Of a stretch of 20,194 bases of DNA, positions 7,614-14,920 are shown one piece after another. This DNA is from Proteobacteria bacterium UBA1278. GTDB lineage: Bacteria; Pseudomonadota; Gammaproteobacteria; Comchoanobacterales; Comchoanobacteraceae. The stretch covers positions 15,461-35,654 of the forward strand of contig DBUY01000076.1 in NCBI GenBank assembly GCA_002308435.1, read 5' to 3'. Both the position numbers and the translations under genes were made by a program. Below the pieces are notes generated by a model that did no database searches, was not told where the DNA came from, and worked only from the letters and a program-made list of their open reading frames with translations. The stretch's first letter is position 1. Every line of letters begins with the position of its first letter.

Positions 7614-8177
7614 ATGGGATTAAAGAATCGTTATCAAAGTCACATTTTGCCTGAGCTCCGTAAAGAACTCGGGGAAAATCGGTCTGTCATGTCCATGCCG
7701 AGACTTATCAAGATCACCTTGAACATGGGCGTTGGTCAAGCAAAAGACGATAAAAAGCTTTTAGACTATGCTGTCAGAGACTTATCTGAAATTTCAGGTC
7801 GTAAACCAATCGTTACTATGACAAAGGCATCTGAGGCTGGGTTTAAGATCCGTGAGGGTTGGCCAATAGGATGTAAAGTGACTTTGAGAAAAGAGAGAAT
7901 GTACGACTTCTTTGAGAACTACGTCTCAATCGTTTGTCCTAAAATGCGTGATTTTAAGGGGTACAGCGTCAAGTCGTTTGACAAGCAGGGGAACTTTAAT
8001 ATCGGCGTTAAGGAGCAAATAGTGTTCAGTGAGATCCGATACGACAAAATCGACAAAATCCGTGGATTAGATATTGCCATTTCGGTATCTGCTCAGAATG
8101 TATACGAGGCGTACTTGCTGCTTAGCAAAATGAATATGCCTTTTCGTGATAAATTAACCAAAGAAGAGGTGGCCTAA
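7614..8177 (+). CDS. rplE: 50S ribosomal protein L5
   Basis: Central protuberance protein that binds 5S rRNA and contacts P-site tRNA. It has 187 residues (E. coli 179). Conserved segments include MPRLIKITLNMGVGQA, GRKPIVTMTKASEAGFKIREG, PIGCKVTLR and GNFNIGVKEQIVF. I set the start at ATG 7614 rather than an in-frame ATG at 7539 inside rplX, because family alignment begins there and the longer form would add 25 unrelated residues. The C-terminus extends by about eight residues past the usual MPFR end. Its stop overlaps the rpsN start by one base. Confidence 0.97.
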   Translation: MGLKNRYQSHILPELRKELGENRSVMSMPRLIKITLNMGVGQAKDDKKLLDYAVRDLSEISGRKPIVTMTKASEAGFKIREGWPIGCKVTLRKERMYDFFENYVSIVCPKMRDFKGYSVKSFDKQGNFNIGVKEQIVFSEIRYDKIDKIRGLDIAISVSAQNVYEAYLLLSKMNMPFRDKLTKEEVA

Positions 8178-8494
8178 TGGCTAGACAAGCAAAAATCCAG
8201 AAAGACCGTCGCTTAACTAAGATGAACACAAACCCTGCAAGACAGGAACGGCGTTCTGAGTTAAAAAAGATTATCTCGAGTGTAGACCCTTCTGTGACTG
8301 CAGAAGCAAAAATGGAAGCTGCGTTTGCGCTGCAAAAGCGGCCGCTTAATGAAAGTAAAAGTCGACAGACAAATCGATGTCCACAATGTGGCCGTATTCA
8401 CGGGTACATGAGACGTTTTGGGATGTGTCGGTTGTGTGTGCGCAAATTCTTTACACTGGCCTACTTGCCAGGTGTTGTAAAGTCGAGTTGGTAG
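8177..8494 (+). CDS. rpsN: 30S ribosomal protein S14, long form with zinc-ribbon cysteines
   Basis: 30S head protein near the decoding region. It has 105 residues, like the long E. coli form (101), with a normal long N-terminal half (SELKKIISSVDPS, then LNESKSRQTNRC). The C-terminal core, however, carries four cysteines at 68, 71, 84 and 87 in a Cx2C-x12-Cx2C arrangement (CPQCGR ... MCRLC). That spacing is the same as in short zinc-binding S14 of Gram-positive bacteria; E. coli S14 lacks these cysteines. A bound zinc ion is inferred. It ends in PGVVKSSW as expected. GAGG within the end of rplE provides the ribosome binding site. See the findings for the interest of this combination. Confidence 0.97.
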   Translation: MARQAKIQKDRRLTKMNTNPARQERRSELKKIISSVDPSVTAEAKMEAAFALQKRPLNESKSRQTNRCPQCGRIHGYMRRFGMCRLCVRKFFTLAYLPGVVKSSW

Positions 8495-8504
8495 GAGAAT
8501 TATT

Positions 8505-8918
8505 ATGAGTATGCAAGATGCTATCGCTGACATGTTTACACGGATTCGCAACGCGCAATCGCGACTGAAGCCGTCTGTAATGTGTCCAAAGACGAATTAC
8601 AAAGCGTCAATATTATCTGTGCTTGAGCGTGAAGGATATATTTCTGACCACGAGACTGTTGATGTCGACGGTAAGCCGCAATTGAAGATTACTCTTCGTT
8701 ATCATGATGGCAAACCAGTGATACATCAGATTAGCCGTGTCAGTAAGCCTAGTTTACCTGTGTACATGGCATACGATGAGATGGTGCCTGTCTGTAATGG
8801 GTTAGGGATTCGAATTATATCAACTTCGAATGGCATGTTCTCTGATCGTGAACTGCGAAGTCTTGTTTCTCAGGGCAAGCAGAAGCTTGGTGGCGCTGTG
8901 ATTGGGGAGGTAGTCTAA
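8505..8918 (+). CDS. rpsH: 30S ribosomal protein S8
   Basis: Primary 16S rRNA-binding protein of the central domain; in E. coli it also represses the spc operon by binding its mRNA near rplE. It has 137 residues (E. coli 130). The start MSMQDAIADMFTRIRNAQ and the RVSKPSLPVY, NGLGIRIISTSNG segments match the family. The short stretch between the serine-rich loop and the C-terminal LGG is expanded by about six residues (ELRSLVSQGKQK). AGGAG at 8493-8497 is the ribosome binding site. The rplF ATG follows the stop with no gap. Confidence 0.97.
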   Translation: MSMQDAIADMFTRIRNAQSRLKPSVMCPKTNYKASILSVLEREGYISDHETVDVDGKPQLKITLRYHDGKPVIHQISRVSKPSLPVYMAYDEMVPVCNGLGIRIISTSNGMFSDRELRSLVSQGKQKLGGAVIGEVV

Positions 8919-9455
8919 ATGTCTCGTGTTGCAAAAAAGCCTGTTATTATCCCAGACAATGTGTCGTTTACCTGCAATGATCAGCTTATGGTTGTTACGA
9001 ATGGCAATAACAAACTCATGCAGCCATTGCATCCATCTGTCGCGATAGTGCAATCGGATGAAGGCGTGTCATTCAAACCCACTGACGACAGTGCCAATGC
9101 CAGTTGGGCAATGGCAGGAACTACCCGAGCACTGCTTGCTAACATGGTGAAAGGTGTCACTGATGGCTTTACGATTGCACTACAACTAGTCGGTGTTGGT
9201 TATCGAGCAAAGCTACAGGGAAAACAAGTGACTTTTACCCTAGGTAAGAGCCACCCTGATGTATTTTCACTCCCCGCTGCAGTTGAGGTGACTATTGAGA
9301 AGGACGTCAATATCACTCTTAAGTCAATCGACAAGCAGCTACTTGGGCAAGTTGCCGCTAAAATGATTGCACTTCGCGTGCCTGACGCCTACAAAGGAAA
9401 AGGCGTCCGCAGAGTTGGTGCTGTACTCAAACTTAAAGAGGTTAAGAAGAAGTAA
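8919..9455 (+). CDS. rplF: 50S ribosomal protein L6
   Basis: Two-domain 50S protein at the GTPase-associated region near the sarcin-ricin loop. It has 178 residues (E. coli 177). The start MSRVAKKPV, the mid-protein GTTRALLANMVKGVTDGF and LQLVGVGYRAKLQGK are canonical, as is KSIDKQLLGQVAA. The C-terminal signature usually reading RPEPYKGKGVRY is VPDAYKGKGVRR here, so the loop facing rRNA is altered but the KGKG core remains. A strong GGGGAGG site at 8904-8910 precedes the ATG, and its stop overlaps the rplR start by one base. Confidence 0.97.
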   Translation: MSRVAKKPVIIPDNVSFTCNDQLMVVTNGNNKLMQPLHPSVAIVQSDEGVSFKPTDDSANASWAMAGTTRALLANMVKGVTDGFTIALQLVGVGYRAKLQGKQVTFTLGKSHPDVFSLPAAVEVTIEKDVNITLKSIDKQLLGQVAAKMIALRVPDAYKGKGVRRVGAVLKLKEVKKK

Positions 9456-9796
9456 TGTCTATTCGATCTAAACATAAAACGCGCGCTGCGATTGCTTCTC
9501 AGGGTAAACACTCTGTCATTGTGCGTCGCTCCAATAATCATTTTTATGCACAGCTGGTGACGCCCGCTGGTGTTGTAATGGGTGGTGTCTCGACATTGTC
9601 TAAATCATTGAGTGGTCACGTTAAAAAGCAAGGGGCTGGAAATTGCGATGCTGCAAAGGTATTGGGGCATCAGGTTGCATCTCTCCTTGAGAAACACAAA
9701 ATCACAGATGTTGCATTCAACCGGTCGGGTCTTTTATACCACGGGCGTGTCGCTGCTTTTGTCGATGGGATGCGAGAGAAAGGGGTAAAACTATAG
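9455..9796 (+). CDS. rplR: 50S ribosomal protein L18
   Basis: 5S rRNA-binding protein of the central protuberance, working with L5. It has 113 residues (E. coli 117). The basic N-terminal arm is shorter than in E. coli. The C-terminal signature FNRSGLLYHGRVAAFVDGMREKGV matches the usual FDRSGFxYHGRVxALADAAREAGL. Its ribosome binding site is weak (only AAGAAG before the one-base overlap with rplF), so translation probably relies on coupling to rplF. Confidence 0.96.
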   Translation: MSIRSKHKTRAAIASQGKHSVIVRRSNNHFYAQLVTPAGVVMGGVSTLSKSLSGHVKKQGAGNCDAAKVLGHQVASLLEKHKITDVAFNRSGLLYHGRVAAFVDGMREKGVKL

Positions 9797-9802
9797 GAAA
9801 TT

Positions 9803-10327
9803 ATGATGAACCAAGTATCAAATAAATCACAGGACGATTCCTCTTACGAACTCATGTCCGAACTTGTCAGTTTACGACGTACAGCAAAAGTTGTTCGTGG
9901 TGGTCGTATTTTCAGGTTCTCTGCCACAGTAGTTGTTGGTGACGGTGATGGGCAGGTTGGTATCGGTATAGCACATGGTATGGAGGTATCAGTTGCTTAC
10001 CAGAAAGCGCAAAAACAGGCTCGTCAGGATATGGCAACCGTACAAATCACAGAAGACAAAACAGTACAGCACACAATGACCACTAAGTATGGTGCTACTA
10101 AGGTGTTCATAAAACCAGCACCAAAGGGTACTGGCATTATTGCTGGTGGCGCGATGCGACAAGTATTCAAAGTCGCGGGCGTGGAGAATGTGCTCGGAAA
10201 AATCCTTGGTTCATCTACTGCACAGAACGTCGCGTATGCGACCATTAAAAGTCTCCGAGAGATGTTCAATCCCTCTGCTGTTGCTGCTAAGCGCGGTGTC
10301 GATTTAATCACTGCATCAGGAGAGTAA
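9803..10327 (+). CDS. rpsE: 30S ribosomal protein S5
   Basis: 30S protein at the mRNA entrance that affects translational accuracy and, in E. coli, spectinomycin sensitivity. It has 174 residues (E. coli 167). The double-stranded-RNA-binding-like N-terminal domain is present: AKVVRGGRIFRFSATVVVGDGDG is the conserved loop region, and the C-terminal domain keeps KPAPKGTGIIAGGAMR and AGVENVLGKILGSS. The segment normally close to VGFGYGKAxEVPxAI reads VGIGIAHGMEVSVAY (about 52-66), losing the usual lysine and proline. Two ATGs occur at 9803 and 9806; the second has better spacing from the AGGA at 9795-9798. Confidence 0.97.
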   Translation: MMNQVSNKSQDDSSYELMSELVSLRRTAKVVRGGRIFRFSATVVVGDGDGQVGIGIAHGMEVSVAYQKAQKQARQDMATVQITEDKTVQHTMTTKYGATKVFIKPAPKGTGIIAGGAMRQVFKVAGVENVLGKILGSSTAQNVAYATIKSLREMFNPSAVAAKRGVDLITASGE

Positions 10328-10521
10328 TGATGTCTAAGCCAATTGAAAAAATTAGGGTCACTCTTGTGAAAAGCCCGATTGGTTGTAACCAACGTCAGCG
10401 TGCATGTGTTGCTGCACTTGGTTTGCGTAAACGCCAATCAACTCGTATTCTAGAGAAAACTCCAGCAACTCTAGGTCTAGTCAACAAGGTTCATTTCCTT
10501 GTGCAGTCAGAGGAGGTGTAA
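10327..10521 (+). CDS. rpmD: 50S ribosomal protein L30
   Basis: Small 50S protein of the L30/L7 family, found in many but not all bacteria. It has 63-64 residues (E. coli 59). The ferredoxin-like pattern is visible in KIRVTLVKSPIGCNQRQRACVAALGLRKRQSTRIL and the end GLVNKVHFLVQ. The ATG at 10327 overlaps the rpsE stop; a second ATG at 10330 gives the more typical MSKPIEK start and better spacing from the AGGAG at 10318-10322, so the true start may be three bases later. Confidence 0.96.
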   Translation: MMSKPIEKIRVTLVKSPIGCNQRQRACVAALGLRKRQSTRILEKTPATLGLVNKVHFLVQSEEV

Positions 10522-10523
10522 AT

Positions 10524-10964
10524 ATGGAACTCAATGTACTCAAGCCACACAAAAATTCCAAGAAGACTGCTCGCAGAGTAGGGCGTGGTTTTACTCGTGG
10601 TAAGACCTGTGGTCGCGGCCACAAAGGCTATAAATCACGTTCAGGTTCATCTGTGCCTGCGACGTTTGAAGGTGGCCAGATGCCAATCCAACGCCGCCTA
10701 CCGAAAGTTGGTTTTGTGTGTCCTCGTTCACAATCGCATGCAGAGGTACGATTATCTGAAGTTGACGCTGTGGTTAAAAAGGATGCACAGAAGACAATCA
10801 CTGTTGATATGACTTACCTACGTGAGCACAATGTTATTGGAGCTCACATCAATACCGTCAAGGTGTTTTTGTCTGGTGATATTAGCAAAGCAATTACGTT
10901 GGCATTACCTGCAACTGCAGGTGTTCAGAAGGCTATTGCTGCTGCTGGTGGTAAGGTTGCTTAA
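10524..10964 (+). CDS. rplO: 50S ribosomal protein L15
   Basis: Late-assembly 50S protein with a long extended arm in 23S rRNA. It has 146 residues (E. coli 144). The basic N-terminal part RRVGRGFTRGKTCGRGHKGYKSRSG corresponds to the family GRGxGSGxGKTxGRGHKGQ motif, two residues shorter and with a cysteine. FEGGQMPIQRRLPKVGF follows as expected, and the protein ends in AIAAAGGKVA. A full AGGAGGT ribosome binding site at 10511-10517 is the strongest in the window. Confidence 0.97.
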   Translation: MELNVLKPHKNSKKTARRVGRGFTRGKTCGRGHKGYKSRSGSSVPATFEGGQMPIQRRLPKVGFVCPRSQSHAEVRLSEVDAVVKKDAQKTITVDMTYLREHNVIGAHINTVKVFLSGDISKAITLALPATAGVQKAIAAAGGKVA

Positions 10965-10972
10965 TAGAGGAT

Positions 10973-12301
10973 ATGGCAGTGAATAATCGGAATAAGAAAA
11001 CAAACAATATGCAGGAGCTCCAGTATAGGATACTGTTTGTGCTTTTTGCGGTTGTTGTATTCCGAATAGGTGCGCATATTCCCCTACCGGGCATTGATCT
11101 TGATCAGTTGAGTCAGTTGTTTCAGGATAATCGCAACAATGCGATACTAGGGTATTTCGATATGTTCACGGGCGGCGCACTATCTAATATGAGCCTGCTG
11201 TCACTCGGAATTATGCCATATATATCAGCCTCCATTTGTATGCAGTTTTTGAGTTACTCCATCCCGACCCTAGAGGATCTTCGAAAACATGGCGGAGAAA
11301 ACGGGCGGCAAAAAATCAATCAATATACACGCCAGCTGACACTTCTCATTTCTCTGATTCAGGGTTTTGGGATCAGCAAAATGATTGCTGCAAATAGTAT
11401 GGTCATCATGTCAGTGTATCAATTTTATTTTCTAACGATAATCTCCTTATCTACTGGGACAATGTTTATGATGTGGTTAGGAGACCAGATAACACGCTAT
11501 GGTATCGGTAATGGTATTTCTATCCTGATTTTTTCTGGGATTGTTTCACGGTTTCCTGAGGCATTCGGAAAGCTTCTTTCGCAAGCCCGACAGGGACAAA
11601 CCTCATATGCCGTCATTGCTTTTGTCTTTGCATTGATGGTTGCTGTCATTGTGTTCATTGTATATATGGAGCGTGCACAGAGGCAGCTAACACTCACATA
11701 CCCAAAACGTCAGCAAGGTGCGCGCATGACAATGCAAGCGAGTTCAAAATTACCGCTCAAAATTAACATGGTCGGTATTTATCCGCCAATTATAGCGCAA
11801 ACACTTATCTTTTTCCCTGCATCAGCGATTGACTTCTTCGCATTGTCTGAGCAGTATTCGCTTGTTAGACAGTTACGCTTCTTCGTACAGCCTGGCGAAC
11901 CCCTCTACATGATCATCTACGTTTCTCTAGTGATGGTATTTGCCTACTATCTAACTGCGCTTTTCCATGATTCGAATGATATCGCAAAGCATTTAAAACG
12001 GCAGGGTGCACTGATTGGCGGTATACGACCTGGTCATTATACGGCGCAGTTTATTGACACTATCATGACAAAATTGACTTTCTTTGGTGGTCTGTATCTC
12101 GCATTTGTCTCGATCTTGCCTGATATTGTGATCAGATTTTTACACATCCCGCTTTTATTTGGTGGGACATCATTACTCATTGCTGTTGTGTGTGTTATGG
12201 ACGTCATGTCGCAGATACAAACATATCTATTGCCTGGTGTTCAGCCAGCACTAGCGGGTGGTCCAGGATCATCAAAGAAGAAATTGAAACTACTGCGTTG
12301 A
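10973..12301 (+). CDS. secY: Protein translocase subunit SecY
   Basis: Channel-forming subunit of the SecYEG translocase in the inner membrane, through which secreted and membrane proteins pass. It has 442 residues (E. coli 443) and about ten hydrophobic segments. Signatures include FRIGAHIPLPGID in the first segment, GIMPYISASI, MWLGDQITRYGIGNGISI, the cytoplasmic loop AKRQQGARMTM-like region (here YPKRQQGARM), and GIRPGHYTAQFID near residue 350, which keeps the arginine important for SecA function. The tail is basic (KKKLKLL). GAGG at about 10967 is the ribosome binding site. It is placed after rplO as in other proteobacteria. Confidence 0.98.
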   Translation: MAVNNRNKKTNNMQELQYRILFVLFAVVVFRIGAHIPLPGIDLDQLSQLFQDNRNNAILGYFDMFTGGALSNMSLLSLGIMPYISASICMQFLSYSIPTLEDLRKHGGENGRQKINQYTRQLTLLISLIQGFGISKMIAANSMVIMSVYQFYFLTIISLSTGTMFMMWLGDQITRYGIGNGISILIFSGIVSRFPEAFGKLLSQARQGQTSYAVIAFVFALMVAVIVFIVYMERAQRQLTLTYPKRQQGARMTMQASSKLPLKINMVGIYPPIIAQTLIFFPASAIDFFALSEQYSLVRQLRFFVQPGEPLYMIIYVSLVMVFAYYLTALFHDSNDIAKHLKRQGALIGGIRPGHYTAQFIDTIMTKLTFFGGLYLAFVSILPDIVIRFLHIPLLFGGTSLLIAVVCVMDVMSQIQTYLLPGVQPALAGGPGSSKKKLKLLR

Positions 12302-12311
12302 GGATACCAAT

Positions 12312-12425
12312 ATGAAAGTTCGTGCATCGTTAAAAAAAATCTGTAGTGATTGTAAATTTGTGAAAAGACACGGTCGATTACGTATCTTCTGCATCAATCG
12401 ACGTCACAATCAGGTACAAGGTTAA
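12312..12425 (+). CDS. rpmJ: 50S ribosomal protein L36, zinc-binding form
   Basis: Smallest 50S protein, stabilising 23S rRNA near L6 and the GTPase region. Reading from the ATG at 12312 gives 37 residues starting MKVRASLKKICSDC and ending NQVQG. The four zinc ligands are present at Cys11, Cys14, Cys27 and His32, so this is the cysteine-containing (C+) form. It is one residue shorter than E. coli L36, like many Gram-positive copies. The GAGG at 12300-12303 overlaps the secY stop. A run of eight A bases lies in codons 7-10. Placement between secY and rpsM is canonical. Confidence 0.97.
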   Translation: MKVRASLKKICSDCKFVKRHGRLRIFCINRRHNQVQG

Positions 12426-12443
12426 CAAGGGAGAATAACAGTT

Positions 12444-12794
12444 ATGTCTGTCACTATTTCAGGACAATTTATTGCCGATAAAAAACATATTTGGGTTGGA
12501 CTAACAGCGATATATGGTATTGGTAAAACTACTGCACTCGGGATCTGCCAACGTACTGGTATCCCTTCGGATAAGCGTGTTTCAGATTTGACAGAGGGTG
12601 AACTTGATCAGATACGTCAGGAGATCAGTCACCTCACTGTAGAGGGCGAGCTGCGCCGTGAGGTTGCAATTAATATAAAGCAGATGATGGATTTGGGTTC
12701 CTACAAAGGGATTCGACATCGTCGCGGACTGCCAGTGAATGGGCAACGTACAAAAACGAATGCTAAGACACGTAAGCGTCGCAAGCGCAACTGA
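12444..12794 (+). CDS. rpsM: 30S ribosomal protein S13
   Basis: 30S head protein forming bridges to the 50S subunit and contacting P-site tRNA. It has 116 residues (E. coli 118). The helix-two-turn-helix region TAIYGIGKTTALGIC and the signature SYKGIRHRRGLPVNGQRTKTNAKTRK are clear. The normally conserved N-terminal ARIAGV is replaced by SVTISGQ. The tail is a short arginine/lysine run without the usual GPRKP. A GGGAG site at about 12429 lies in the 18-base gap after rpmJ. That gap is too small to hold a complete S4-binding leader as in the E. coli alpha operon. Confidence 0.97.
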   Translation: MSVTISGQFIADKKHIWVGLTAIYGIGKTTALGICQRTGIPSDKRVSDLTEGELDQIRQEISHLTVEGELRREVAINIKQMMDLGSYKGIRHRRGLPVNGQRTKTNAKTRKRRKRN

Positions 12795-12812
12795 TCATTA
12801 GGAGATAATTGA

Positions 12813-13202
12813 ATGAGAAAGACTGCTACAAGAGGTTCGAAGAAGGGACGTAACGTTGCACCAACAACTGGTGTTGCGACCGTCAATTCGAGTTTTAATA
12901 ATACTATCATTACTGTTGCCGACCTTAACGGGCACACAATTTGTGCTGCCAGCGGTGGTATGACGCAAAAAGGCAGCCGAAAAGCAACGTCTCATGCTGC
13001 TCAGGAAGCGGCAAAGATCGTTGGTAAAAAGGTTGCTGATATGGGAATGGTCGAGATCAAGGTCATACTAAAAGGGCCTGGTAGTGGACGTGATTCAGCT
13101 GTTCGCGGGCTGAGTACATCAGGTTTGAAAATACTCACCATAGCTGACCGTACGCCAATAGCACATGGTGGCGTGAGAAGACGAAAGAAGAAACGGGTAT
13201 AG
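12813..13202 (+). CDS. rpsK: 30S ribosomal protein S11
   Basis: Platform protein of the 30S subunit, near the mRNA exit and the Shine-Dalgarno helix. It has 129 residues, the same as E. coli. Conserved parts are VATVNSSFNNTIITVAD, GSRKATSHAAQEAA and KGPGSGRDSAVRGL. The C-terminal signature, which in E. coli reads PIPHNGCRPPKKRRV, is PIAHGGVRRRKKKRV here: residue 119 is glycine instead of the asparagine that becomes isoaspartate in E. coli, and Cys and both prolines are lost. The ribosome binding site is AGGAG starting at 12800. Confidence 0.97.
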   Translation: MRKTATRGSKKGRNVAPTTGVATVNSSFNNTIITVADLNGHTICAASGGMTQKGSRKATSHAAQEAAKIVGKKVADMGMVEIKVILKGPGSGRDSAVRGLSTSGLKILTIADRTPIAHGGVRRRKKKRV

Positions 13203-13210
13203 GAGATAAA

Positions 13211-13849
13211 ATGGCTGCCATTAAAAAGCCGAGAGGCAAACAAATACGTTCATTAAGTAGCGCGACAGATATTACTGACTTAGAATCATTCAGTGGCGTG
13301 CGTCCGTTAGAGAAGAAGTTTAAATCGAAGACCTTACCTGGGAAAGCACCAGGCGTACGTCGTATGAGAGAGAGTGAATATTCTGAGCTGATGAAGTCCA
13401 AGCAGACCTTGCGCTACCTTTATGGGATAAAGGAAGGTCAGTTCAAGCGGATATACGACGCTGCAGCACGTTCAAAAGGTTCAACCGGTGATAATTTGTT
13501 GCAGTCGCTAGAACTACGACTTGATAACGTTGTTTATCGTTCAGGATTTGCAGCAACCCGTGCACAGTCTAGACAGATGGTATCCCATGGGCACGTACTC
13601 GTTAATGGTCAGCGCTTAAATATACCGTCTTATCGTTGTCGAATCGGTGATGTAATACAGCTCAGGGAAGGGACTCGTAAAAAGGCCATTGTGCAGTTTG
13701 CAATTGAGATCGCAAAACAAAAAGAAGAGATGACTTGGCTAACTGTTGATGTTGACGCTTGTAAGGTGACTGTTTCTGAGCAGCCTGCTCTGGATCGATT
13801 GCACGAGTTGTTTAAGGTCAATCACGTAGTTGAGTTATATTCTAAATAG
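13211..13849 (+). CDS. rpsD: 30S ribosomal protein S4
   Basis: Primary 16S rRNA binder that starts 30S body assembly; in E. coli it represses the alpha operon. It has 212 residues (E. coli 206). The S4 RNA-binding domain is clear: LDNVVYRSGFAATRAQSRQMVSHGHVLVNGQRLNIPSY. The end VELYSK is identical to E. coli. The N-terminal 35 residues do not show the usual MARYxGPxxKxxRRxGxxL pattern and read MAAIKKPRGKQIRSLSSATD. Translation from the AGGAG at 13201-13205, which overlaps the rpsK stop, supports this start. Confidence 0.96.
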   Translation: MAAIKKPRGKQIRSLSSATDITDLESFSGVRPLEKKFKSKTLPGKAPGVRRMRESEYSELMKSKQTLRYLYGIKEGQFKRIYDAAARSKGSTGDNLLQSLELRLDNVVYRSGFAATRAQSRQMVSHGHVLVNGQRLNIPSYRCRIGDVIQLREGTRKKAIVQFAIEIAKQKEEMTWLTVDVDACKVTVSEQPALDRLHELFKVNHVVELYSK

Positions 13850-13865
13850 TAATAGAGGTAAAAAT

Positions 13866-14918
13866 ATGTCTAACGAAAATGCAGTAAATGAAGCATCCGA
13901 GGATTACTACTTGGAGGACGTTTATACCAAATTTCTGACGCCGAGTAATTATGAAGTTGAAGCGGTTTCTGATCGTGAAATGGTCTTTAAGCTAGCACCG
14001 CTTGAGCGGGGTTACGGCCAACTCTTTGGTTACCTTTTCAGACGCATTATGCTGTCTTCCATGCTCGGAACGGCAATTGTTAAGGTAGCGATTGAAGGAG
14101 TTTCTCACGAGTATTCAACAATTTCTGGTGTTGTACAAGATGTACAGACAGTACTTTTGAACCTCAAGGGAGTCATTATTCAGTCTAACCACAATGGCGT
14201 TACTGATTTGACGTTATCAGTGAAAGGCCCAAAGGTTGTTACAGCAGGCGATATTACCGCGCACAACGATGCGACAATCCTAAATCCTGATCATGTGGTT
14301 TGTGAGATAACCGGTGATGTTGAACTGAATATTAAAATGCTTGCCGCGCTTGGACGGGGTTACGAAAAAGCCACTACATTAGCTGAGCACGAAGTCTATG
14401 GAAATGAGGTTAATGCACTTTATTTGGATGCGAGTTTTAGCCCAGTTGAGAGAGTTGTTTATCAAGTCGAGAATGCTCGTGTTGGTAATCGGACAGATCT
14501 GGATAAGCTCATTTTACGTGTCTGTACCAATGGAACTATTACCCCTGATCAAGCTGTTCGCAGAGTGGCAACGATCATGCAGCACCAGCTTTCATGTTTT
14601 GCAGGAATTCATGAGCGTAAATCTGAAGATGTTGCAGGTTATCTAGACAATGTAGATCCAGTTTACTCTCGTTTAGTTGATGAGTTAGAACTCACAGTCA
14701 GAGCTGCTAATTGTCTCAAGTCGGAGAACATTCGCTATATTGGTGAACTAGTACAGTGCAACGAGTATGACCTTCTCAGGACCCCAAATCTTGGTCGAAA
14801 AAGTATGAATGAGATAAAAGCTGTATTAGCTGAACTTGGTCTGACACTTGGTATGCATATTCCTGAGTGGGTTTCGCCACTTGAGCATATCAAACGAAAA
14901 ACTGATGCGGGAGAGTAG
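13866..14918 (+). CDS. rpoA: DNA-directed RNA polymerase subunit alpha
   Basis: Alpha dimer nucleates RNA polymerase assembly; its C-terminal domain contacts UP elements and activators. I chose ATG 13866, with GAGG at 13855-13858, over an in-frame ATG at 13830 inside rpsD. The 350 residues exceed the E. coli 329: an acidic N-terminal extension of about 15 residues and a longer C-terminus account for this. The N-terminal domain keeps FKLAPLERGYG and LLNLKG, but the assembly motif GHTLGNALRRILLSS is altered to GQLFGYLFRRIMLSS (about 51-65). The second arginine still aligns with E. coli Arg45. The C-terminal domain keeps Arg279, Asn282 and Cys283, matching E. coli 265, 268 and 269, in LELTVRAANCLKSENIRYIG. 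Confidence 0.97.
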   Translation: MSNENAVNEASEDYYLEDVYTKFLTPSNYEVEAVSDREMVFKLAPLERGYGQLFGYLFRRIMLSSMLGTAIVKVAIEGVSHEYSTISGVVQDVQTVLLNLKGVIIQSNHNGVTDLTLSVKGPKVVTAGDITAHNDATILNPDHVVCEITGDVELNIKMLAALGRGYEKATTLAEHEVYGNEVNALYLDASFSPVERVVYQVENARVGNRTDLDKLILRVCTNGTITPDQAVRRVATIMQHQLSCFAGIHERKSEDVAGYLDNVDPVYSRLVDELELTVRAANCLKSENIRYIGELVQCNEYDLLRTPNLGRKSMNEIKAVLAELGLTLGMHIPEWVSPLEHIKRKTDAGE

Positions 14919-14920
14919 TT

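Noticed and set aside
10024..10437. Minus-strand open frame of 137 codons across rpsE and rpmD
   Set aside because: It lies antisense to two clear ribosomal genes, and the predicted protein resembles nothing I recognise.
12426..12443. S4-binding pseudoknot leader before rpsM
   Set aside because: The gap is 18 bases and I could not draw a convincing pseudoknot reaching into rpsM by eye.
13830..13865. Longer start for rpoA at ATG 13830
   Set aside because: It lies inside the rpsD end, whereas ATG 13866 has GAGG at good spacing.
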